From assembly GCA_963624975.1 (NCBI GenBank), contig CAVFRF010000071.1, positions 1-9,400 of the forward strand: DNA of 9,400 bases. The letters run 5' to 3'. Below, in pieces: positions 1 to 6,200 of the stretch (position 1 is the stretch's first letter; every line of letters begins with the position of its first letter). The notes beneath the pieces were generated by a model. It saw only the letters and a program-made list of their open reading frames with translations, had not been told where the DNA came from and did no database searches. This stretch comes from CAVLCC01 sp963624975 (GTDB lineage: Bacteria; Actinomycetota; Coriobacteriia; Coriobacteriales; CADBOM01). The position numbers and the translations under genes were made by a program.

Positions 1-32
1 GCTGGAGACGAAGCCTGCGCATCGTCTCCAGC
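1..32 (-). terminator. Terminator-like hairpin downstream of hpf (at window edge)
   Basis: A perfect 11-bp inverted repeat (GCTGGAGACGA at 1-11, TCGTCTCCAGC at 22-32) encloses a 10-nt loop. It lies 83 nt beyond the hpf stop codon and is the obvious candidate for ending the hpf transcript. Any T-tract for minus-strand termination would lie left of base 1 and cannot be seen. On the plus strand the stem is followed only by a weakly T-rich CGCTTCTTG, so it could also serve a convergent gene. Confidence 0.5.
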
Positions 33-115
33 CGCTTCTTGTCGCAATCTTGGCTATTGCACGCCACAGCTCGACGTCTTAGGCCGCATCGGCTGCGCCG
101 CAGCTCTGCGCCACG

Positions 116-679
116 CTAGGCAGTGGTCTTGATGAGGCCGTAGCCGCCGCCGTGGCGACGATACAGCAGGTGCACCGCGCCAGACATCTTATCCTGGTAC
201 ATGAAGAAGTCGTGGCCCAGCAGGTCGATCTGGATGAGCGCCTCCTCCTCGGTGAGGGGCTGCAGCTCGATCTCCTTGACCCTCACGACGTCTTCCTCGC
301 GCTCGATGTCCTCGGCGATGTCGTCGATCGTCTCGGCGGGCACGAGCTGCGCCGCGGGCTTCTCGGACCTGATCTTCTTGTCCACTACCTTGGTCTTGTA
401 CTTGCGGAGCTGACGCATCACCTTGGCCGCCGCGATATCGATCGCGGTGTACATGTCTTCGCCAGCCTCCTCGGTGCGGATGATGTGGCGCTTGGCGATG
501 AGCGTGATCTCGCATACTGCGGGGTTGGGGTTGGCGGGGTTCTTCTCAACGTGCAGAACCACGTCTGCCTTCATGGGCGAGATGTCGAACGCCTTCATAG
601 CTGCGCCGACCTTGGAGTTCACATAGTCCTTGAGGGGCTCGGTAACGGTGAGCTTGCGTCCCGTGATCTTGATGTCCAT
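116..679 (-). CDS. hpf: Ribosome hibernation-promoting factor, long form (HPF/RaiA family)
   Basis: 187-residue cytosolic protein of the long-HPF family, which dimerises 70S ribosomes into inactive 100S particles in stationary phase or starvation. Residues 1 to about 100 form the S30AE/sigma-54-modulation domain (starts MDIKITGRKLTVTEPL; contains a basic KVMRQLRKYKTKV stretch near 87-99 that would contact 16S rRNA). An acidic linker (about 105-130) leads to the C-terminal dimerisation domain at about 131-187, with the family hallmarks EEEALIQIDLLGHDFF and YRRHGGGYGLI. Length is normal for the long form. The ATG at 679 is preceded by AAGAGG about 8 nt upstream. It lies 90 bp after the solute-binding gene with no convincing terminator between them, so read-through is likely. 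In related bacteria hpf/raiA often neighbours secA and comF; comF is two genes upstream here. Confidence 0.96.
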   Translation of the reverse strand: MDIKITGRKLTVTEPLKDYVNSKVGAAMKAFDISPMKADVVLHVEKNPANPNPAVCEITLIAKRHIIRTEEAGEDMYTAIDIAAAKVMRQLRKYKTKVVDKKIRSEKPAAQLVPAETIDDIAEDIEREEDVVRVKEIELQPLTEEEALIQIDLLGHDFFMYQDKMSGAVHLLYRRHGGGYGLIKTTA

Positions 680-769
680 GGCTAAACCTCTTTTCCGTCT
701 GCTTTCCTTACAATCGTGCCTTCGTGCTTGAAGCTCTAGCTCAGCCGGCCTGGCGACCAGCCGCCTTCA

Positions 770-1714
770 CTACTGCTGAGTGGTGGAGCTGCTGCTCGTG
801 TCGGTGCTGCTGCTCGTGCCGGTCGTTGTCTGCGCATCGGTCGTGGCCGCCTTCACGGTCGGAGAAGCGTACTGCACCGCCGAATCGCCGCACCACTTGG
901 CGATCACCACGTCGAGCACGCCGTTGCCGTCGATGGTCTCGAGAGCCTTGGTGATGGCCTGCGTGAGCGTCGAGTTGCTCTGCAGCACCGCCATGTAGCA
1001 CTCGTTCTGCGTGCCGAACGTGCCCTTGCAGGTAATGCCCTGGTAGAGCATCGACATGTAGCCGCCCGACACCACGTCGGATGCCACGTACTGCACCGAG
1101 CCGCTCTCGAGCGACTGGAACATCTCCTTCATGGAGCTGGAGAGCGTCATGTTGCTGGTGCTGCAATACTGCGATGCCTCGGTCGCGGCGATGCTGCCGG
1201 TGTAGGCTGCGACCTTCGCGTCTTTGAGGTTCTCGGGCTTCACCGTGGTGGAGGAGCCGTCGTCGAGTCCGAAGATGGCGGCGGCGTTGTTGAGGTACGG
1301 CCCCACGAGGGCGCGCTCGTCGCTGGTGTTCTGGCTGCTGGAAGCCGACATCACCACGTCGACCTTCTTGTTCTTGAGCGCCGTGTTGGCGTTCGTGTCG
1401 CCAAGGTCGACCACCTTGAGCTTGAGGCCCATCTCGTCGGCGATCTCTGCCGCCACGTCTACATCGAGTCCCACGATCTGGTTGCCGGAGGTCTTGCCCT
1501 CCGAATCGGCCTCGCCGGTGGCCACCGAAGCGAACGGCGCCTGCGAGGTGTCGACTCCCACCGTGAGTGTTCCCGCACTCACCAGCGCCGAATCCGAAAT
1601 CGTGGATTCCAGCGATACGTCCTTGCTCCCCGTGCTGCCGCAGCCGGCAAGCGCGAAGCACATGGCAACTCCCAGAACGGCGGCCAGGAGCGTTGCGATA
1701 CGAGCGTTCTTCAT
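770..1714 (-). CDS. Amino-acid-type ABC transporter solute-binding lipoprotein (SBP_bac_3 family)
   Basis: 314-residue lipoprotein expected to capture an amino acid or related small solute at the outer face of the membrane. Residues 1-25 form a signal peptide with lipobox LAGC (Cys25 lipidated). The mature part follows the family-3 binding-protein plan: LVSAGTLTVGVDTSQAPFA (about 44-62), GLDVDVAAEIADEMG (about 82-96), LKNKKVDVVMSASSSQNTSDER (about 113-134) with the Arg of the usual TxxR motif, AAYTGSIAATEA in lobe 2, and a final DVVIAKWCGDS segment. The ATG at 1714 is chosen over an upstream ATG at 1765 because AGAGAGG precedes it and it gives a clean signal peptide. Oddities: four cysteines in the mature part (184, 229, 239, 275), a Ser/Thr-rich tail of about 25 residues (289-314), and no permease or ATPase gene beside it. 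The substrate cannot be told from sequence alone. Confidence 0.9.
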   Translation of the reverse strand: MKNARIATLLAAVLGVAMCFALAGCGSTGSKDVSLESTISDSALVSAGTLTVGVDTSQAPFASVATGEADSEGKTSGNQIVGLDVDVAAEIADEMGLKLKVVDLGDTNANTALKNKKVDVVMSASSSQNTSDERALVGPYLNNAAAIFGLDDGSSTTVKPENLKDAKVAAYTGSIAATEASQYCSTSNMTLSSSMKEMFQSLESGSVQYVASDVVSGGYMSMLYQGITCKGTFGTQNECYMAVLQSNSTLTQAITKALETIDGNGVLDVVIAKWCGDSAVQYASPTVKAATTDAQTTTGTSSSTDTSSSSTTQQ

Positions 1715-1805
1715 CAAGTGCCTCTCTAATCCAAGTTCATGCAAGATGCATGGCGGCTCCAGCATTTTCGCGCTTCAAACGCCCGTGCTGGCCAGTGCCA
1801 CCTGT

Positions 1806-1834
1806 TGGGCGAAAAGGCCAAAACCTTCCGCCCA
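1806..1834 (-). promoter_or_regulatory. Leader hairpin just downstream of the TATATATAGT box
   Basis: On the minus strand TGGGCG (1834-1829) pairs with CGCCCA (1811-1806). Inside it AAGG (1827-1824) pairs with CCTT (1817-1814) around a TTTTGG loop, with a small internal loop between. No T-run follows, so it is not an obvious intrinsic terminator. It would fall at the 5' end of a solute-binding-protein transcript started from the nearby TATAGT box, or just past the 3' end of the proposed upstream RNA. Role unknown: transcript stabilisation or processing are possibilities. Confidence 0.4.
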
Positions 1835-1837
1835 CCA

Positions 1838-1847
1838 ACTATATATA
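1838..1847 (-). promoter_or_regulatory. Possible -10 region for the solute-binding-protein gene (TATATATAGT)
   Basis: An AT-rich island in otherwise G+C-rich intergenic DNA reads TATATATAGT on the minus strand. TATAGT (1843-1838) matches five of six bases of the sigma-70-type -10 consensus. No good -35 element lies 16-18 bp upstream, so the call is tentative. Initiation here would give a leader of about 115-120 nt ahead of the ATG at 1714. Confidence 0.3.
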
Positions 1848-1851
1848 CACT

Positions 1852-2086
1852 CTATCACGAAACAGCGCGCTTGCCCGCAGCCATTCCGTGCCACTCGAAA
1901 TTGCGCTCCCCCGGCTGACCTGGTTTTCGCCCCCACACCCGCGCACTGGAGCTTGGCTTGCGCTCTTCGCTCTCTCGCCCGGCGGGGTCTCTTGCCCCGC
2001 AAGTCGGTAGGTCGGGCGGTGCGACTTACCTCTAGAATACGCCGTGCTCGCAGCTCGATAACAGCGGTTCTTGCGAACCTTGACAG
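1852..2086 (-). ncRNA. Candidate structured non-coding RNA, possibly raiA-motif RNA
   Basis: No plausible protein gene occupies this gap, but the minus strand is rich in complementary segments. CTGTCA (2086-2081) can pair with TGATAG (1857-1852) as a closing stem with one G-U pair. GGTTC-GCAA-GAACC (2079-2066) is a 5-bp stem with a GNRA tetraloop. GGTA-A-GTCG pairs with CGAC-C-TACC (2030-2006), giving 8 bp with one mismatch. GCGGGG/CCCCGC (2000-1982) has a 7-nt loop. GCTCC (1952-1948) can pair with GGAGC (1909-1905), or CAGCC (1917-1913) with GGCTG (1882-1878). Known context: raiA-motif RNAs of Bacillota and Actinomycetota, roughly 200 nt long, are found near comFC and raiA/hpf, and this gap lies between comF and hpf. 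The family assignment rests on position, size and foldability, not on a remembered consensus. A long 5' UTR of the downstream gene is the main alternative. Ends are approximate. Confidence 0.45.
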
Positions 2087-2088
2087 TG

Positions 2089-2094
2089 ACTATA
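2089..2094 (-). promoter_or_regulatory. Possible -10 box (TATAGT) for the candidate RNA
   Basis: TATAGT on the minus strand (2094-2089) matches five of six bases of the -10 consensus and would start transcription at about 2083, right at the proposed 5' stem of the RNA. The hexamer 17 bp upstream (ACGTAA) is a poor -35 match. The same TATAGT hexamer recurs at 1843-1838 at the other end of the structured region. Confidence 0.35.
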
Positions 2095-2095
2095 G

Positions 2096-2244
2096 GAGGT
2101 CTTCTCGCTGCTTACGTGGATCCTTTCGACCGCATCTGCCATGGACTTGCACGTGCCGATGACACGCACGCAACCACAGACCCGGGGAAGCGCACATCGA
2201 GTCTACCATCAGGTGGGGTGAGCGCGCGCGGCGATTCGCGCATC
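2096..2244. other. Intergenic stretch after comF without recognisable features
   Basis: This part of the 530-bp gap between comF and the solute-binding-protein gene shows no credible gene on either strand and no intrinsic terminator for comF. A GCGCG/CGCGC inverted repeat near 2223-2242 lacks a following T-tract. Transcription from comF could therefore continue into the proposed RNA. Confidence 0.4.
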
Positions 2245-3078
2245 TCACCATACTCGGCATACCGTTGCCACTCTCACGTCGGCTGTTCCGGCCTCGAGAA
2301 GCGTGCACGCCGCACCATCGAGCGTGGAGCCGGTGGTAAACACGTCGTCCACCACGAGGATGCGCCTGTCCTCCAGCATGTCGGAGCGCAGGGCGATGTC
2401 GAAGGCATCCTGCATGTTGCGCATTCGCTCCGCCTTGCCCAGCGCACGCTGGTCGCTGGTGTCGCGGGTGCGCAGGGCTTCGAGGGCCTCGATGCCGGTG
2501 AGTTCCGAGAGCGCCTCCGCCACGAGCTGCATGTGGTCGTACCCGCGCCGAGCCAGAGCCGCGGGCGAAGCCGGAATGTGGACGATGGCATCGGGCAGCG
2601 CGGCGGCGCGCAAGCCGTTATGAGGTGCGACCTGGATATCGCGGGCGAAGCTCGCGTGGGGTAGCTGCCCGTCTTCTGCGAGCGCACGCGCGATGAAGCT
2701 CGCCAGCAGCTCGGCGAGCCGCAGCTCGCCCTGGTCCTTGAAACACTTCACCAACCGGGCGGTGTCGTCGGTGTACTCGAGCGCGCAGGTCGCATGCGAG
2801 AAGCCCCGCACGATGCGGCCGTTGCGGTCCCAACAGCCGGTGCAGGCGACTCTGCCGTATGGCGCGCCGCATAGGGGGCAAGAGTCGGCTTGCGCGATCC
2901 ATGGCAGCGCGTTCGCGCATTCGTCGCACAGCAACGCCCCGGGCATGTCGCAGATGGCGCACCGCGTGGGCCACGCCATCTCGACAAGACCATCCGCCGC
3001 ATCGCGCGCCAGCCTACGCGCAGCGAGCACCCCGCGTCGTCCGACGGGTCCCTCGAGTATGTTTGCAAGCTTCATCAT
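2245..3078 (-). CDS. comF: ComF/ComFC family zinc-ribbon phosphoribosyltransferase-like protein
   Basis: 277-residue protein of the ComF (ComFC/GntX) family, cytosolic proteins with a type I phosphoribosyltransferase fold; members support natural DNA uptake by a mechanism still poorly defined. Two four-cysteine zinc ribbons are visible: C40-x2-C43-x7-C51-x2-C54 and C67-x2-C70-x8-C79-x2-C82. The family segment RRGYDHMQLVAEAL lies at 177-190, the TRDTSDQ...R..NMQDAF block at 204-226, and the PRPP-binding loop VVDDVFTTGSTL at 242-253. All key residues seem intact. The N-terminal extension of about 35 residues before the first ribbon is longer than usual. Start is ATG 3078 or the adjacent ATG 3075; an in-frame TAG lies about 50 nt upstream, and no good ribosome-binding site precedes either start. 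Met34 is an alternative start. It follows the strong terminator of the surface-protein gene, so it probably has its own promoter. Confidence 0.93.
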   Translation of the reverse strand: MMKLANILEGPVGRRGVLAARRLARDAADGLVEMAWPTRCAICDMPGALLCDECANALPWIAQADSCPLCGAPYGRVACTGCWDRNGRIVRGFSHATCALEYTDDTARLVKCFKDQGELRLAELLASFIARALAEDGQLPHASFARDIQVAPHNGLRAAALPDAIVHIPASPAALARRGYDHMQLVAEALSELTGIEALEALRTRDTSDQRALGKAERMRNMQDAFDIALRSDMLEDRRILVVDDVFTTGSTLDGAACTLLEAGTADVRVATVCRVW

Positions 3079-3091
3079 GCCAAAGATGATG
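3073..3091 (-). promoter_or_regulatory. Inverted repeat enclosing the tandem comF start codons
   Basis: On the minus strand CATCAT (3091-3086) is exactly complementary to ATGATG (3078-3073), the two tandem start codons of comF, with a 7-nt loop CTTTGGC. In mRNA this 6-bp stem would hide the start codon. There is no strong Shine-Dalgarno sequence at normal spacing; a GGGAAGG lies over 20 nt upstream, beyond the stem. The stem is AT-containing and modest, so a regulatory role is only possible. Confidence 0.35.
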
Positions 3092-3108
3092 CCACGCGAA
3101 CCTTCCCG

Positions 3109-3129
3109 ATTTCTTAACCATTTCTAACC
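3109..3129 (-). repeat. Tandem near-repeat upstream of comF
   Basis: The minus strand reads GGTTAGAAAT followed directly by GGTTAAGAAAT, two copies differing by one inserted base, about 30-50 nt before the comF start. This AT-rich patch in the 120-bp space between the terminator and comF is the likeliest place for the comF promoter (TAGAAA matches four of six -10 bases), but no -35 at correct spacing was found. A regulator-binding site is an alternative. Confidence 0.3.
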
Positions 3130-3198
3130 AGAATCTAAACGCGCGCGTCGCAAGGGCATGTTTGCAGGTCCAATTTCGACCCGACACCACCAGCACGC

Positions 3199-3233
3199 AA
3201 AAAGGGGCGGCCCTCCTTTTGGAAGGCCGCCCC
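3199..3233 (-). terminator. Strong rho-independent terminator of the surface-protein gene
   Basis: On the minus strand GGGGCGGCC (3233-3225) pairs perfectly with GGCCGCCCC (3212-3204). Three further pairs (TCC/GGA) lie beyond a single mismatch, a 4-nt AAAA loop caps the stem, and TTTTT follows (3203-3199). It lies 38 nt beyond the stop codon of the giant gene and separates it from comF. Confidence 0.93.
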
Positions 3234-3270
3234 AGGTTGCGCTATATGTCGCAAGCTGCTCTCGGCGAGG

Positions 3271-6200
3271 TTACTCGCCCTTCAGAGCCGCGTTCGCGGC
3301 ATCCTCGACGGCCTGCTTCACAGCAGCGTCGCCGCCGAAGATGTAGCCCTTGGACACGAGGTCCTTGTTCTCCGACACCATCGACTTCACGTTCGCGATG
3401 CCCTCGTCGCTGTCGTCTGCGAGCAGCAGCACCGAGCGGTTCTGGCCAAGCAGCGCAGTCGCTGCAAGCGCGTCGGGGAAGTTCTTGGAGTTGGCGATGC
3501 CGATTCCGTCGCAGGAGAGCGTCACGACGGGCCTCACGACATCGGCCACGTCCATCTTGTTCATCGCCCAGTTGGCGATGGCGACGGAGGTCTCCAGACG
3601 GGTCTCGCCAGCAAGGCGCAGCCACGGGATTCCCAGGCTGGCGATGGTGGCATTCTGGATGCCGCTGTCTCCGCCGGTGCCTCCGGTCACGATCACGCTT
3701 TCGAACTTGCCGCCCTTGATGGCTGCGGCGGTGGAGTCGCTGATCGTGCCGCCCGAGGTCAGGAAGATCGGCGACTTCGAAGCATAGGCGTACGACGCGA
3801 TCGAGAGCGCGTCGGCGAAGTTCTCGCCCTTGGCCACGATGGCCATGTTGGACCAGCTGCCCGCGCCTGCCTCGTACACCGCGTTGGCGGTCTCAACGCG
3901 CGACGAGCCGTAGATGCGCTCGACCACCGACACGCAGTCGAGAGCCTCGACCTGCGCCATCACGTCGTCGGACACTGCGGCAGATCCGCCCACGATCGTA
4001 ACGATGATGCCGTTCTCGGGAGCGATGCGCGCCAGCTCGGCAGCAGCCTCGCTGGAAAGCGAGCCGGAATCGGTGAGGATCACCGGGCAGTTGCACACGC
4101 CGGCGAGCGACGAGGCCGAAAGCGCGTCGGCAAAGCTGCTGTTGGACACCAGGATCGCCTCGGTGCACGAGCCTTCACCGAAGGCCTCGCCCACGATCTG
4201 CGACATGGTCTGCTCGCGGCCCTCGCCAGCCAGACGCTTGAAGGCGTCGGTCGTCTTGGAGATGGTGAACTCGCCCGCGACGAGAGTGCCCTCGTAGTCC
4301 TCGATGCCGGTGAGGGTCACCGTGTACACGCCATGTTCGATGGGCGCGCCCTCGAGCACGTTGCCATCGGCATCGGTGTAGCTCACGGTAAAGTCCCTGT
4401 CCTTGATGAGCTGCGTGTCGCCCAGCGTCACGGTCATGGCGGGTTCGACGGCCTCTCCGGTGTAGTCGGCCTTGTGCTCCATCTCGACCTTGGCGTCGGC
4501 GATGGACTCCTTCTTGAGGCTGCCCGTACCGCTGATGTAGGTAAGCTCGATCACGTCGCCAGCGTTCACGTTCTGCTGGGTGCAGTAGTTGGAGGCGTAC
4601 GCGCCGTTCACATAGAACGCCCAGTAGCTCCAGTTGCCATCGCTGGAAGTCATGCCCAGCTTGCGCCCATCGGCGTTGGTGATGGACGCTGGGAATCCGG
4701 AGTAGGCTCCGTCGGTGAAGCTGTAGGTGCAGTTGACCTCGTCGAGGAGCTTGGCGAACACGTCCCATGCCGTAGTGTCCTCGTCGACGGGCAGGTTCAC
4801 CGTGGTGGTAGGCACCCACGGCTCGATGCTGTAGTTGCCGTTTTCATCGTACTCGCTGATGCCGGTGATCCTGGCGGTCGCCTCGAAGGTCTTGCCGGCA
4901 TCGGGGTTGTCCTGGCCGGTGGTGCCGAGCACCGTCACAGTCGCGGAGACCAGCTGCTCCTTGAGGCTGGCAAACGTTGCGTTGTCGGGATAGCGCTCGG
5001 CGTAGCGGGCGTACTTGTCGCTCGACAGGCTGGATGTGATGGTCACGTTGGTGTTGTAGGTGGGCTGCGTGACCAGCAGGTTCTCGTCTCGCACCACGGA
5101 GTTCTTGCTCGACTTGAAGAGTCGCCAGGTCATCCAGCTCATCGAGTCGTAGCCGGGAAGCTCCACTGGCACGATGCCCCAGATGTCGTTGCCGGGGTCG
5201 TCGTAGGTGTAGGTCCAGGCGAGCTTGCCCTCGGAATTGTAGTAGGCCTTCTGGAAGGCGTGCATGTTCTTGGTCACCGCGTCGGCGGACTGGCCCTCGA
5301 GAATGGCCTCGGCGTAGCCGGCCTTGGCGGCCTTCATCAGCTCGACGGTCTTGTCGAGGTCGGTCTGGTCCATGGGAGCCACGGTGTACTCCAGCGTCTT
5401 GCTGGCGGTCACGTCGGCGTTCTGCCTATCGGTCACGGTGATGGTGATCGATGCCTTCTTGCTCTCGCCGCCCGGCAGGTCCTGGTACACGTAGGTGCGG
5501 TAGCCGTTGATCACGATGGGCTGCTCCGTGGAGTCGGTGCCATCGGTGGCGGTGTACTTGATGGAGTAGTCGCCGCCGTCGATGCCCAGCGTCGCGGGCC
5601 TGGGCAGCTGCTGGTCGTTCACCAGCGCGGTGCTGCTCGACACGTCCTCGGTGCCGAAATACTTCACGTTCTCGTAGGTGAACCCGGCATCGACCTTCTC
5701 TTGTAGCTTCGCGATGTCGGAGGCCACCTTCTCGGGGTCGCCCTTGACCGTAAGCTCGTATTCCTTCTCGAAGGTGTTGGAAAAGCCGCCCGAGGTCTTC
5801 ATCGAGATCTTGGCGGTGAGGTACACCGTCTTGTCGGACGACATGCGCGATACCTTGCCGGTCATGGTGTCGTTCCAGCTATAGCCGCTGATGGCGATGC
5901 TGTCGGAGTTGGAGGTCGACCACTCCACGGAAGCCCAGGAGGTGCCGGTCACCTTGTTGGGCAGCAGCACGTTCTGCGTCACGGAGAGCGCGGTGTCTTC
6001 GCCCGAGTAGACGATCTGGAGCTGGTCGGCGTAGTCCTTGAGGGCCGCGCTGGCCTTGCCCTCGTCCCAGTTGAGACTCGTGGTCTTGCTGGGCGTGTAG
6101 GTGATGGTCTCGCCGTTCATCTCGATCTCGAAGGTAACCTCGAGCTGGCGCTGCGAGTAGAACGACCAGGTGGACTCTGCGGGATCGATGTAGAAGTACT

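Noticed and set aside
92..104. GCTGC-GCC-GCAGC hairpin just after the hpf stop codon as its terminator
   Set aside because: Stem of only 5 bp with no T-tract; the 11-bp hairpin at 1-32 is a better candidate.
741..1661. 306-codon minus-strand open frame overlapping the solute-binding gene in another frame
   Set aside because: Arg/Gly/His-rich shadow of the true frame, which has signal peptide, lipobox and binding-protein motifs.
1715..1765. Upstream ATG at 1765 as the start of the solute-binding protein
   Set aside because: It would add 17 residues ahead of a complete lipoprotein signal peptide; ATG 1714 has AGAGAGG at good spacing.
2080..2100. Plus-strand TTGACA followed by TATAGGAGGT, looking like promoter plus Shine-Dalgarno
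   Set aside because: The TATAGG is only 5 bp from TTGACA, no -10 lies at 16-18 bp, and the following plus-strand frame runs antisense into comF.
1715..2100. T-box or amino-acid riboswitch ahead of the solute-binding gene
   Set aside because: A GAGTGGCACGG segment (1896-1886) loosely resembles a T-box core, but the conserved GGTGG-ACCGCG string and a terminator/antiterminator pair are missing. I found no lysine or glycine riboswitch core.
1224..2162. 312-codon open frame on the plus strand covering part of the solute-binding gene and the gap
   Set aside because: The minus strand over 1224-1714 encodes a clear lipoprotein, and the plus-strand product has no family features. It also crosses the hairpin-rich gap.
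4333..5706. 457-codon open frame on the plus strand inside the giant gene
   Set aside because: Gly/Val/His/Leu-rich composition typical of an antisense shadow; no domain and no start signals, and the minus-strand frame has clear CWB2 and DUF4430 motifs.
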